From positions 45,730,033 through 45,794,032 of the forward strand of contig NC_061119.1 in NCBI RefSeq assembly GCF_002878395.1: a DNA stretch of 64,000 nt, read 5' to 3'. The position numbers were made by a program, and so were the translations under genes. This document shows, piece after piece, positions 34,112-47,472 of the stretch (its first letter is position 1; each line of letters opens with the position of its first letter). This stretch comes from Capsicum annuum. Taxonomy: Eukaryota > Streptophyta > Magnoliopsida > Solanales > Solanaceae. The notes under the pieces were generated by a model, which made no database searches, was not told where the DNA came from, and was given only the letters and a program-made list of their open reading frames with translations.

Positions 34112-35795
34112 TGTTGACACCTAATTTTTTTCTCCCCGGCTAAGTTTAATTTCGAGTTTCCTTGATTTAAAATAAAGTTACAACATCAATTCTATTCGAA
34201 TAAAAACTTGTCAAAGTATTTATCTAGTTAATTTTGTCATTTTAAGTAATGATTATATATTTTCGTATCGTATATATGGAATCGTATAATTTTGTTACTT
34301 AAATAGTAATTTTATGAAAAAATCAAATTTTAATCAGGGTTTATCGTTAAAATTAATTCAATTGGTTAAAATCTTGATTTAGATGTAATTTATTCATGAA
34401 TATAATTTATTTGGAGAAATACTTGTTTAATTTTACTAAATCAAGAAGCTTAAGATTAATCGAGGTATTAGTTCGTATAGAATTTCAGCCGAAAACACTT
34501 TATAGAAACTATGAAATATTGCAATTGAGCCTCGTGAATAAAAAAGATCTTATTCAGAGTGGTAATTTTCATTTTTTCATAGATCGTAAGATTCTTGACA
34601 ACATTGGATACTTGTTCTCTTTTGATTGAGTCATGTTCCATGGATTTTTTTCATCGGTTTGTCCATTATATTTGGAAATAGTAGTTATTCTTACACCTCT
34701 TCTTTGTGTCATTAAATTCGAGTTTACTGTTGGATCCATATACTTGAGGATTTAGATGTTTGCTCGTGTTGTTTCCATGTATGCTATCAAATGTGAATTT
34801 ACCTTTGTTAAACTAACTTGACATATTTTTATTGCCTACTATTAAGTAAAATGCACGATATTTTAGCATTCTTTTGAATATTAACGCTACTACATATATT
34901 GATTATCTTACATTTTTTTTGCATGTGGATATGTTCAAGTCCAAATGGACTCTTCCCCTTTTGCATTCGTAATGGGCCAATGAGGCCCATTTTTTCGAGT
35001 CAAGTTTCAGTAGAAGGTCTGAAAGTTGGACACCTGGCATACTAATGCAAGAAGATGGAAGAAGAAAAATGGGTTAAAACCCATTGATGAAGATGTTAAG
35101 AGACTTAACAAGTCTCTATTTATATTCATGTATTTTTATTTATTTATTTATTAATTTGTTTGAGTCTCGAAGCCAAAGTTGTAACTTAATACAGGTGAAG
35201 TGGATTTTTGGACCTTCAAGGCCTGAAAACTAGTTTAGGATAGGTGAAAGTGGGCCAAAAGCCCGAACGGATAGTCTAGGATAGGTGTAGGTGGCCAAAA
35301 GTCCAAATGAATCGACTAGGACATGTTTCACTGATTTGGGCCCAAGGGGTCTAAATCTTTCAATCCCTTCCCTTTACTTCCTTTTTCTTATGTTTATTTG
35401 CTAGCTATTTCCTAAGAGCTAGCTAAATTTCCTATTAAGTCGTCAAAAACTGATTTTGTATAAACCTCAAAAAATATTTTCTTAATCGATTGCTTTTCAA
35501 AAACCAACTTCTTTTTTCAAAGTTAGTCAAAGAATCATTTTTAAAGTCTGGATAACCACAAGTTAGCAGATACCTTTGTTGCTTTAACAACCTTACAAAA
35601 GTATTAACTGGAACCACTTACTTAGAATTTTCAAACTTAAATAATTTTTTCTGTTTTGAATCATTTAAGTAATTTCTAAAGGTTTTCTTGATCTTCCTAA
35701 ATAAATTAAGTGGTGATTCTATTCTCGAGTTCAAAAAACCTTTTTAAAAGTATTTGAACTTGTGAAAACCCAAAAGTCATTTCTTCGCAAAGACA
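34112..35795 (+). repeat. 5' LTR of Tat-like gypsy element 4
   Basis: This starts TGTTGACACCTAATTTTT and ends GCAAAGACA, four bases before a primer site. It is 1,684 bp long. The TGTTGACACC start and the TGGCGACTC primer site are what I know from Tat/Ogre-type elements of Solanaceae. The preceding bases ATATG would be half of the target duplication. No matching 3' LTR is in the window. Confidence 0.82.
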
Positions 35796-35799
35796 TAAA

Positions 35800-35816
35800 T
35801 GGCGACTCTTCTAGGG
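35800..35816 (+). other. Primer binding site of element 4
   Basis: TGGCGACTCTTCTAGGG. The TGGCGACTC core is usual for Tat/Ogre elements and differs from the tRNA-Met sites elsewhere in the window. It marks the LTR edge and plus-strand orientation. Confidence 0.82.
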
Positions 35817-36211
35817 AACTCTTACTAGGTTCTAACCAAATATTTGGATTAGTTTTTTTTGACTAATTATTTATGTGCCTACGTGTTTTAAATTTTGCTA
35901 AAATTAAACTATTGCATTTCATGCCATACTTCCCATCGAAATAAATAAATTGTTTTGGGTTTCGTGAATGTCCCCAACCCTATTATTCAATTTCAAATTA
36001 AGTGTTGGGAATACAACGGTTTATTAGCATGTTAGGTGTCTGATGACTATTCGTATTTCTAAACCCAATTCGTCCGCTTGGGAACCTGTTCGAAACCCAC
36101 TTTAGACACCAAAGATAGAGTGAAACCAAAACACTCTTTTTAGGCATGAGCCTAGGACGACCCAATATCCGTGGGGGTATTGGACCCATTAGAAAACCTG
36201 CCCAACGTTTA
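35817..36211 (+). other. Leader of element 4, non-coding
   Basis: About 0.4 kb of sequence between the primer site and the inserted solo LTR D. No ORF is likely to be real. It resumes at 38807. Confidence 0.6.
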
Positions 36212-38806
36212 TTCACGACCGAAGGCTACCCCCTAGTCGTAACACGGTGCTTAAAATCACAAGTGATCCCAAGCTAACCCATGTGCTGGCATAATGCTTG
36301 AGCAACTGATTTAAATTATACAAAAACTAAATTTATTGAGTGGAAACATGATCATGAGAAAATCTGAATAAATGAAATACTGATAAAGTTTACAACATGA
36401 TAAAACTTAGGAAAGAAACTTGAATTACATGTAATGACTCTGAACGACTACCTACGAAGCCTCTACTATACTGACTATAGATAGATGGGACATGCCTCCA
36501 ACTACCACTAATCAATACATATGAATATTAATAATATAGTACATAAACTACAACTGACTGGAGTCCTTTAAATAAGAGAACTCATCACCTGCTGGCTGGA
36601 AGCTGCAACCTATCTGATTATGATGTCTAGGCTATAACTGGTACCTATATTATGAGACAATGTAGCACATAGACATATATGTGGATCAGTACATTGGAAT
36701 GTTCTGAGTAAGTGGGGGAGAATGCAACAAGTAAGACTGATTAGATACATAATCTTAAAAAATGCATGCTAAGTGCAAGTAGACTCACCAAGACACTAAA
36801 ATCAACTAAAAGCTGAAGTATCTTAAAACATGAGTAACAAACATAATCTGATAAGCTGGTGAATCTCTATACTTAATTTCATAAATCTTTACTTTTGTGG
36901 ATAGAACTGAAGCTAAGAAGCGGTAAATCATGAATACTGTATGTCATCTCATGCATAGCTAAACATACTGTAAAACTGAACTGAGGATCATGTATGGATA
37001 CTGAACATGAAAAATATGAACATGTAAAACTGAGAATGCAAAACCAAGCATAAACTTGTACTGACATGATTTGAATACCTGAATAACTGATATTAGAATA
37101 ACTAATGTCTGAATAACCGAATAACTGATATCTGAAAAACTGATATTTGTATACTTGGTCATGTAAACCTGAATTGACGTACTCTGAATACTGAACTTAG
37201 ACTGTGGGAGCTATCATGTAATCGACATGCACCAATTTGAGCTAATCGAGGTCCAACCTGTAACCCCTGTTGGAAGGGTGTTAGTACCTTTCCACGGGTA
37301 CTAACACATGGCTGTGTGGATCCACTAATCATGAGTCCCAAAGGACTAATTGCCATCCTCTACTGGCAGGTTCCCTTAAGAGAATGTCAACCCTCTACTG
37401 GCACTAAAACCTCTAAGAACCTATGCTGGTTACGTAGTTCTGAAACTCCGGGACTGGTACTAATGGCCACACCCTCAACTGGAAGGTGAGACCCCATCCC
37501 TGGGTTTACTCGATGCTAAATCCTACTCTCAACTGAATGAAAATAGTGTTATTGATGGTTTAACATGACATGGTACTATACTAATAAGTACTCAGCATTA
37601 ACATGGTAGTCTGAATATAGTGATAAAACATGGTCCGACTGACTTGTAACTTAAAAATGGAAACATGTAAAAACACATAGGTATCGGGTGTTCATAACCC
37701 GCCAGTGCTGAATGATTACTAAAATACAATAACAATGCTTAAAACAATGGTATAGAATCATTGTTCAAAGACCCAAAACATAAAGCATTTCAATACATGA
37801 GTATAATACATGGATTTAGGAATGGGGATGTATTAAACTTAGGAGAATAACAATTTCTCATCAAAATAACCAAATTCAAGACAAAAAATCAAACTTGTAG
37901 TTTAAAACATGAATAAGTACAACTCTTATGCTCTTTAGTCCTTTAAACCACAAGGTAATGCTATGATTTCAACACATGAGGATTTGGGAATAAACGCTAA
38001 TTAAAAATATGTAAATTTAACTTTAAAATCATACTTTTAGGCACAAGGATGAGAGATTAACCTTGTTAAAAATCCCACATACTTTAATTAGATGAATTCT
38101 TGAAGATAGTTTTGAGATTGGAACTTGAATCCTTGAGTTCTTAGAGAGAAATGTTGAATTTTGTTCTTGCAAAAAGGGGAAGGGTTTTAATTTTGTACTA
38201 AATGTTTAGGGTTAAGTGAGTGGAAATATCGTGATTTAAGACCCCTTAAATTATTTAAAAATGATTATAAACGAGTTAGGGGTGTGAAAAGACTTCAACG
38301 CCCTTAAACTAAGTCAAAACAAAGTAATTTTTGTACTGCGCTATTGCTGGACGACGCACGCCTATTGCACACGTGAGGTTGTGCGGCGCATGCCAATAGG
38401 ACACTTCATCAAGTGGCTATTTGTTATTGCCATGCGACACACGACCTTAGCTTGGTCATTACTTTTCGCTCAGGTATCGGATTAAGGCGAAATCGGTAGC
38501 GTTAGAAAGCTAATTCAATTGTCTACAATTTGGTGGTTATTAAGATGAAAAATTCTATATATGTAAAATTTATATACGTTAATAGATGCCCCTTGTAGGA
38601 TCAAACACCAAATTTTGGCATAATCAAAGGCTCTTAGCTCAATTTTTACTCTAAGTAACTCCTATGAACTTGTTTCACCTTGATAGAACTTTACACACTA
38701 GGATAATGATCATGACACTTATATTTACATAGAAATAATTTGTATTATAGCTTACACATGTAGGAACGACGGTTTGATTTCTTGCTAAAAAATATGGGGT
38801 GTTACA
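36212..38806 (-). mobile_element. Solo LTR D, chromovirus type
   Basis: This is flanked by GTTTA (36207-36211) and GTGTA (38807-38811), a possible 5-bp target duplication with one mismatch. The right end GGGGTGTTACA is canonical. The left end is degenerate but aligns with the start of LTR E through the ACACGGTGCTTAA segment and the following CCCCAAGCTAACCC-like block. No gag or pol is attached, so it is a solo LTR left by recombination between two LTRs. Direction is minus, judged from the leader-like purine-rich text near the right end. It splits the leader of element 4. Confidence 0.75.
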
Positions 38807-39169
38807 GTGTATTGGCCACGAGCCAATTACAAGCGAATCATATTTATATGTTTAGGAAATATATGTTTTTTAACCCAATCCACTATCTGGTGGGGCTGGT
38901 GGGGCAGAGGGAAGACTTATTTTTCTTACTTTTATGCAGGAATGACTCAACCATACCCTTGCATAAAGTTCAAGATGGTTACCAGACCTGACAATTTCTT
39001 GAAAGTATGGTGGACCTATATGAATCCAAAAGATAAAGAGATTGTCAGTGCTCATATCGTCCATTTACCTTCTCTTATAGAGATAGATACTTGTCCTTAA
39101 ATGATCCATGAACTAACAAAGTTTTGGGATGATGACAACATGGTGTTTTGCTTCAGGGAAGTGGAATTA
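38807..39169 (+). pseudogene. Tat-like gag N-terminal region, part 1 (element 4)
   Basis: The sequence between solo LTRs D and E continues the plus-strand Tat-like element. It resembles the start of the long N-terminal region (often annotated DUF7745 in Solanaceae, from memory) that precedes the gag core. Short frames include FLESMVDLY and FSYRDRYLSLN. It resumes at 41826 after solo LTR E. Confidence 0.55.
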
Positions 39170-41825
39170 TGTAACGACCCAAAATCACCTCCTGGGACGT
39201 CACACGGTGCTTAAGGCTACAAGTATCCCCAAGCTATATCCCCAAGCTAACCCTTTGAGCCTATTACTACTCACAATAACTCATTTTAAGAAGAAATACA
39301 CAAAAACACTGGCACTGTCATATCAAATAAAAGGAAATACGATGGTAATACTCGGCCCAAACGACCACAATACTGGAAATCTCAATACAACCACAATATG
39401 ATAACTAGCCTAACAAAGCCTCTGCTACTCCATGAACTAGAGAGCCGTTGGGACAGGTCCCCAACTGACTCAAACTGAACTAAAAGTAATAACATAAACA
39501 CTCTAGTACAGAAATATCTGAAGATAGGCCCTCAAACCATGAGGACTCGCCATTGGAGAAATGTAGACAAAGGTACTCGAGAAACACTGACGAGGCTGGG
39601 ACTGAGCAACTGAACCTACATTATAAGACAATATAGCACATAGATGTATATGTGAATCAACACTTGAGAATATACTGAGTATATGGGGGTGTATGTATTT
39701 ACATAAAACAATATCAATACTCTTTAATCAAATCATTCATGCAATAGGAATGACTCATATGGCTTGAATAAGTCAAAATGTAAAGCTCATAAATCATGTA
39801 TGACGAAGTATGTAACACAAATCTTGTGAGTCATTATACTTCAACTTTAGTATCGGTACTCTTCTCTTCCTTTCATTACTCAAAGACTAAAGAAAGCTTT
39901 AAACCATACTTTCAAACTAATGCATATATCTCATAGAGGGTAAGACTTCTTTAATTCTCAAGGACTTATAACTCTTTTGAACTCAAACACTTGGAACTCA
40001 GAATCATATAACTTTAGTTTAACAAAACCAGTGATCAACTCGTATTAGTAGAGAAAACTACTTCCTTCTTTGGAAAATACTCAAAAGCAATTCATTCATT
40101 TGGAAAATATCTCATCTCAAAGCTTTAGGGAAATTATTCTATCTCGATGGAAAATACTTTAGTTTTAGGGAAAATAACTTATATCAAGGGAGGTTCTTTT
40201 AACCGACATAAAGCATGCGAGCTACATGGAGTCCAACGTCTTGTGCTCTTAAGAAAGAAGCCTGACATTGGGGAGAGGCGTCATACTCATTCAAGGAGTA
40301 TAACCTCAACTCAGTGATCACTTATCTCAGCATCAGGCCTAATCATATCGGTCTCAGGCCCACAATCTCAATCCTACAGTGGCACATAGTTTTGGGTTAA
40401 GAAACCATAGTCACTTACCCAACTCGATGCTAAACACTACTCCCTTTAGTTTATCTCGCTCATCTCATAAAAATCCACTTTAGAGTAATCTCATGGTTCA
40501 ATAAGAACCCAACTGTAAAATGTGTAATCTAATTTAGTGAAGTGGATTTCAAAGCCCTATGACCATTAGGTCAAATTATTTCTCAATAATCTCAAAATAC
40601 TCAAATCATGGGTGCTTATAGCACAAAAGTTCATAAAATTGCAAGTCTCAAGTAGGGCTTAATGACCCATAATTCAATCTATGGTTAAAACTCATCAAAT
40701 GCATATTAGATAACATATAGATTCATAAATCATATAGAAATATGGAATTTACAGCAACTTAGCTCAAACTCTCAACATACTTATATACTTCAATATCTCA
40801 AACATTTCAACTATCAACTTCTCAAGGATTAAAATCATGGGGTATAGACCCAGCGCAATTTCTCAAGAAAACATGTAAAATCATGCAATTAGACTCTCAA
40901 TTCATGGGAAACATCAAAAGCTTGCAACCAATAACAATGGGTGAAAACCCCCAATTCAATTTCATGTAAAATCTCATAAATTGTAGTTTAAATAAGCTTT
41001 TGGGCACAAAGGTGAAAGGATTACCCTTATTCAAAACTCCACATACCTTAGATTATGAAATTAGATGAACAAGCTTGCTCTTAACTCTTCTTCTTATTCT
41101 TTGATAGAGGGTCCTTGCAACCTTGGACTTGGGGAACTCAAATCTCAACTCAATTTGTAGAATCTATGGTGAGTTCTTGCATTTCTTGGAGAAGGGTTTT
41201 TTATTTGATCTTGAGGGAAAAACCCTAGCTCTCTTGTGTTTTGAATGATGAATGAAGCCATTTGGTTCGCTTGGAATATATCTGGTTGATAAAAGAGTGG
41301 AAAAGACTAAAAAACCCTTTTAAAAATAACTTAAAAATACTGAACTAGGGCTGTGATGGTCGAAGCGATGGTTTATCGCAAATCTAATAGTCCATCGCAC
41401 GTTGGCCAATATGAGGCCACACTGCAACGGTCTCAGCAATGGTCTTTCGCAGCCTTGACGGTCCGTTATCCTGGCCATCACACTTGGGGCAGAAAAGAGA
41501 GTTACTGCCTTGGTTTTGATGGTCCGAGCGATGGTCCATTGTAGTCTCAACGGTTCGTTGGATCATTCGTTGCACCTAGGTGGTTCCGATAACTCACAAT
41601 AAATTGGCTATAACTTCTCACCCCGATACCGAATTTGGACAAAATTGGTATCGTTGGAAAGAAATTCAATTCTCTACATGAATAAACGTCAAATTTAAGA
41701 AAATTTTATATGGTTTAAACACCAATCACTTAGGAAGTCTCTTCTCAATCTTGTAGGTCCGGAATTACACTTCACTTGACACGTTCTAAAGCTTGGACTA
41801 CGAGAGAACTTTGAGGGGTCTTACA
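39170..41825 (-). mobile_element. Solo LTR E, chromovirus type
   Basis: A 2,656-bp LTR from TGTAACGACCC to GGGGTCTTACA, flanked on both sides by AATTA (39165-39169 and 41826-41830), a perfect 5-bp target duplication. There is no internal sequence, so it is a solo LTR. It related to D in its first 100 bases and in general layout. The coding-like ORFs at 41320-41575 on both strands lie in the GC-richer zone and are incidental. Confidence 0.93.
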
Positions 41826-43260
41826 AATTAACGCCTACTATTGAAAAATTATTGAGTTGTTATGAGAGCATCAATATGTGTAGAAAAAGGAGTCACCTTA
41901 CAATAACATTATAGTCCCTATCGTATGGAACCGTCAAAAGATCAAGGACGTCTTTGCAATTAATAATAAAACCTGGTTAGGGAAATGTGATGGGGAAACA
42001 TATCTTTCGTGAGTTGTATCATTTGTTTAGAATGTATAATATTTCTGAGAGGTTCGGACAGAAATTTAAGTTAGAGCCAAAATGAAAGAAGATGAGAGCA
42101 TTAGCTTTCGCAGTGGGTTTACTTGGAACAATGGTGTTTCCACAAGGATAAAATGACACCATTCACCCAAGAGTCATTATGGTGACACACACCCTTTTCT
42201 ATAGAACGGATTATGGTCCCACTAAGGTATTACACACCTTATCCCCTATGATCTTCGGTGAAATATACCAAGATTTGGGAATGTATCAAGTAATCATCAT
42301 TTCTTTCAAAGTTGCAACCTTTTCTTGCAATGGTGGATGATGACACACATAGTGAAAAATGCTAGAATGGAGCAGCCAGACCCTCAGACAAGGGTAGATC
42401 TTCTATCATCGCATGACATATGGTTGTTCCTGCACAGGTTTAATAAAAAAGAATTTCCAAAATTTTGGTTTAAGATTTTTGGGGGATTAAAAGATGACAA
42501 TGTTCAACGGTTGATTAAATATCTTTACCTGAGGAAGTACATTACTCGAGGAGATGAATGACCTTTGTTAGTACTTATAGGTCTCAGGGGAACTCATCCT
42601 TATAACCCTGAAAAGGTTCTTAGGCAATTCAACATCAAATAAGGAACACCTTCTTAGGCAATTCAACATCAAATAAGGAACACCGCAAATGAAGCCAATG
42701 GTCATATTTATTATTGAGTATAAAGAAGGCGTAACTCCACTCAAAAAATACATGGTAGATGGGTAGAAGAGAAGAAAGATGGAGGGAGTCTCCATTTTTG
42801 TATCGGGTATGAACCAATGTTAGTCACACTTATAAGGAGTGTTTAAAGAAGAATCTTTCTGGAACTTTGATCTCAGGGCCGAATGTACCCATCCTAATTG
42901 TTGATATAGAACCAGAACACCAGATTCAATTTTACAGGATTCAGGAGTTCTAAATATGTGAGGTCGCATACCAAAAGATGCATATGGAGGATGCCTTAAC
43001 CATACACTAAATGATAGAAGAGTTAAAGCAATCTAGATAAGAGGCTGATAATGCTAGGCGATGTTTGATTGATTTGGATGATTGTATGGTCTCCCAGATT
43101 AATAGAATAGAGAAGATGACATATAAGAGCAAAGTAAAATTAAATGGGAGTCACCTAATTATCAACAGATATCACATATGGAAAGATATGGATAAAGCTA
43201 AGAAGGCAAAGGTCGATGAAAGAGCATATAGGATCTAGTTTTTCTATCCCCTGCACGGGA
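41826..43260 (+). pseudogene. Tat-like gag N-terminal region, part 2 (element 4)
   Basis: The plus strand reads TPTIEKLLSCYESINMCRK immediately after the LTR, then a frameshifted stretch, then LAFAVGLLGTMVFPQG, NDTIHPRVIMVTHTLFYRTD and YGPTKVLHTLSPMIFGEIYQ (about 42090-42280). This strongly resembles the plant-specific domain I know as DUF7745 from Solanaceae gypsy polyproteins. The 78-codon ORF at 42325 (QWWMMTHIVKNARM, LFLHRFNKKEFPKFWFKIF) continues it. A 34-bp perfect tandem duplication (42617-42684) shifts the frame. Confidence 0.62.
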
Positions 43261-43944
43261 CCTTGTTCTTTCTTTCATGTTATTTTTTTCTTCCCTAAGA
43301 GTTGAATCCCTTTTATAAGACTTTTGTAGGATTTTATGCCCTTTATATATATATATATATATACATATATTTATATATATATATATGTAGATTTAGGGGG
43401 ATAATGGATTGGCTTTTAAAAAGGCATATATTTCCTTCAAAATTTGCCAAGCCAACCCTTGGCTTAAAAGGGGCACCCCAACTAGGATATGCATTTACTA
43501 TAATGTTGTTATGTGATATAACTATCTTATGTATTTATGTGTGTTTGTTTGAATCAAAAACAAATTTGTCCACTATGCTCTCGTGGATCAGTTTGCCTTT
43601 GATGAAAGCAACTCTATGTGGTTACTTCTTGCTAAATATCTTGCATTATTTATCATATATGAAATCTAACACATCTTCCTTTGAGTTATTTTCCTTTACA
43701 GATAATAGATAACTACTCTGTGTTGAAACAAGCTAGCAAAACATCCTTACTTCACCCGGTCAAAAGTTTGTGAAATCCCATCCCCTAACCCTCATTCAAA
43801 TATGGCTAAAAGCGACAAATATAATGCATTGACCATCAGGTACAACGTGATAGTAGAACAAAGCGAGGTGATTGCTGAACTTACGAGAAAATTGGAAACG
43901 CTTCAAGAGGAGATAAGTTATACTAGAGATTTGGCTAATCTAGT
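43261..43944 (+). pseudogene. Gag linker and coiled-coil of element 4
   Basis: A non-coding or intron-like stretch holds a (TA)n microsatellite at 43346-43386. Then comes an ORF from 43802 (MAKSDKYNALTIRYNVIVEQ, SEVIAELTRKLETLQEEISY) with a clear heptad pattern. This corresponds to the coiled-coil that follows the N-terminal domain in this family. The ORF is cut at LANLV by insertion of solo LTR F at 43945. Confidence 0.62.
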
Positions 43945-46900
43945 TGTAATGTCCAAAAAATTTATCGTGAGACATCATACAACGCTTGGAACAAAATTTA
44001 TCCCAAGCTAACCCATAAACTGGCATACTGTTAAGCAACTGAATTATCACATAATAAATAACTGTTTTGCTATGTGGAAACATAGTCATACTAAAGATCT
44101 AAAATAGATACAATACTGATAAAGCTTTACAATTTGATAAATTTGAAGGATGAAACTAAAATTTACATAACAGACTCTAACTGACATCTATGAAGCCTCT
44201 ACTATACTGACTATAGATAGTTGGGACATGCCTCCAACTACCACTAATTAATACACATGAAAGTAAATGAATTGTACATGAACTAAAACTGTCAAGAGTT
44301 CCCAAAGTAGGAGAACTCATCACCCGCTGGCTGGAATCTGCAACTATCTAATCGAGATACGTAGTCTATACTGGTACCTACTTTATGAGAAAATATAGCC
44401 ATACAAATGTATATATGGATCAGTACTTTTGGAATATACTAAGTATACAGGGGTGAATACAATAAGTAAAACTAATTTCATACGTAATCGTAAAATATGC
44501 ATGCTAAGTGTAAGTAGACTCACCAATAAGCTGGAATAAACTGAAAGTTGAAAATATCTTAAAACATAAGTAATAAATAGGATCTGATAAGCTGGTGAAT
44601 CTCTACACTTAGTTTTTGTAAAACTTACTTTAATGATATTAGTATAACTGAAGCTGAATATTGGGTATGTAGAACTGGACTGTACTTAGTCTGAATAACT
44701 AGACTAAAAGTGTAGAGTATTATGCATATGAGAAAGGTACTGACTTAGTAACATGAGGTAACTTAGCATGAATTCATAAAAATTGTATTATCTGAGAATG
44801 CAAGACCAAGTGTATAGCATGGTTCTGAAATAGTCTGTAAACTGAAGTACTATAATACTGATAACTGAACAACTGATAACTATTGGCGATGGTCAAGTAA
44901 AATTGAAACTTAACTGAGTTACTGATCTGATTATCAGACTGGGACTGGGACTGAGACTGTAACTAAGACTATAACTGAGACTATATACTGAGTTCTGATA
45001 ACTAATTAACTGATATTTGAGTTTACTGATACTGTATTACTAATAAATAGAAGACTGTATCTGACAGTCCTATTTCTGTGGAACTATGCTGAGTTTTGTA
45101 CTGAGTTGAGTGACTGTATCTGACAGTCATAAATCTATTGAATTGAACTGAGTTTTGTACTGAGTTTGAAACTAAAATTGTAGGAAGTAATCATCTAACC
45201 GACATGCCCTTCTGTGAACTGATTGGGGTCAAACCTATAACCTCAGTTGGAAGGGTGTCAGTACCGTGCCACGAGTAAAGATAACTGAAGAGATACCCTC
45301 ATCTGGCAGGTACCCAAATGAGAATGGTGAAACCCTCAACTGACAGGTTAAAACACCTTATCAACCCTCATCTGGCAGGTTTGATGTCTTAACCTATGCT
45401 GGCTACGTAGTTTTGGAATGCAAGGATTGCTTTTAAGGATCACACCCTCTACTGGTAGGTGAGTCCCCATCCTTGGGTTCACTCGATGTCGAATCCTACT
45501 CCCAACTGAATAGACACTGAACCGATTTCCTATTTTACACTAGGCTTGACTGAACTATTAATGATCGTACTATTTAACTAAACTGAACTGAGTTCACTGA
45601 GTTCCATTAAATGATAGAAATATTACTGAATTTTGTTAACTAACTAAATACTACAGAGGTCTGAACTGAATACTGAATATTACTGAGTTCTGAACTGAAT
45701 ATTGAATGCTACTGAGGTCTGAACTAAATACTGAATGCTACTGAGGTCTAAACTGAATACTAAATGGTATTGAGGTCTGAACTGAATACTATTGAGGTCC
45801 AAACTGAATACTACTGAGGTCTGAACTGAATACTGAACTAGACTGGACTGATACTGAGTTTACTGAGTTTTCCTAAATTCTGTAACTGGCTGAGTTCTAT
45901 TGAGTTCTGTAACTAACTAAGAATACTACTGATCATGACATGACTGAGACTATTCTGTAACTGACACTGGCTCTAGGTAAGCAGCTAAATTGTCGGGTAT
46001 CAAATACCCCCAGGACTCGACAGCATGGAAGTAAAGCATGCCATGATCATAACAGCATAACAATAGTCAATTGTCAACAATGCTTTCATTTAGACATTTT
46101 GTCAAACACTTGGAGGTTATGGACTTGTACATGGATGAGAACACATGGTAACATGTCATGATTACCCTATTCAATTCACATGGACATTCTATCAAGCACT
46201 TAGAGATTAATACTTGGACATGGGAATATCTTAAAAACATGGGACCATAGCATGGTTTCATAACAAACACCGTGAATTGGGAAATTACATGAAATTCACT
46301 TGAAATAGGACATGGGCAGTTCATCACAACATGTAAGGATCAAACATGTGGAAAACATGAACTTAAAATAAGGAATTATTTCTAATTATCTTAAATATAG
46401 GATCCACTATGGAATTCAACTAAAACTCTAAGGACATGATATGTAAGCCTTTGTTCAAAATCATTCTTGTAGGCATTTCATCAAACACTTATAATTCAAG
46501 GTTTAGACTAAGCATGGGAGTAGTTAAAAATAGTAGTAATAGCATGATTTCACGTCAAAAATCATTGATTAGAGTTTAAATTTGGCAAATAATACGATTC
46601 AAACATGTAAGGTTTATTATCACCCATTATTTCATGGAAACATGATAAAAGTTTGAGATTCATGAAAATTTATAAATAACATTCATGGGAACATGTAAAG
46701 ATTATAACTTTAAACTTGAAATTTGAGTTTTGGGCTCCATGGGTGAAAGATGACCTATGGATGAACTCCCACATACCTCAATTTTTCTTGAATTGTGAAT
46801 AAAGCTTGAATCTGGGAATCTTGAATGATAAACTTGTGAAAGAAACTTCATTCTTGATTTTTCTTGAAGGTTTATTGAACTAGGAAACTTTAACCCTTGG

Positions 46901-47472
46901 ATTCTTGAAGAAATATTGAATTCAAAACTTAAATCCTTGTGTTCTGGAAAGAAAGTTGAACTTTGTTCATGGTGGAAAAAGAGGAGGGTTTACGTGAGTT
47001 TTGATGATGAAAAGTGGGAAAATAATGCCCTTTGGGGTGTTATAAATCATCTATTGGACGTTTGGGGTTGAGGGGAAAGGACCAAAGTGTCCCTAGACCT
47101 TTTAGGAACTGAATTAGCATGAAAATAGCTTTGGATCCGCGTCAGTTTTTTGTGTCGGGGCGCAATCGACGCGACGCATTGAGATTGCGTCGACTTATTG
47201 CCTCACACAAAAAATGCTATAACATTTTACTTGGTTATCGGATTTTGGTGAAATTGGTATCATTTTACTCGGTTATCAAATTTTGGATGAATCAAATGAT
47301 CTTAGCTCAACTTGGCTCTAAGTGATTCCTATGAACATTTTTAACCTCAAGAGCACTTAACACACTAGGAAAAAGATCATGAACTTATATTTACATGGGA
47401 ATCACTTGGATTATAGCTTATACACGTAAGAATGACGGTTCATAGACTAGCCCAAAAATACGGGGTATTACA
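43945..47472 (-). mobile_element. Solo LTR F, chromovirus type
   Basis: A 3,528-bp LTR from TGTAATGTCC to GGGGTATTACA. The flanks are CTAGT (43940-43944) and CTAGC (47473-47477), a 5-bp target duplication with one later change. No internal region remains. It shares blocks with D (CCTCTACTATACTGACTATAG, GGTGAATCTCTA) and is a related but longer copy. It splits the coiled-coil of the element 4 gag from the Pro-rich part. Confidence 0.9.
45650..45850. repeat. Minisatellite inside solo LTR F
   Basis: About six imperfect copies of a 22- to 30-bp unit built on TACTGAGGTCTGAACTGAA. The region from 44860 to 45990 is enriched in ACTGA words overall. It is probably slippage within the LTR. Confidence 0.8.

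Noticed and set aside
41320..41575. Overlapping ORFs on both strands
   Set aside because: They fall in a GC-richer zone of solo LTR E, which explains the lack of stops.
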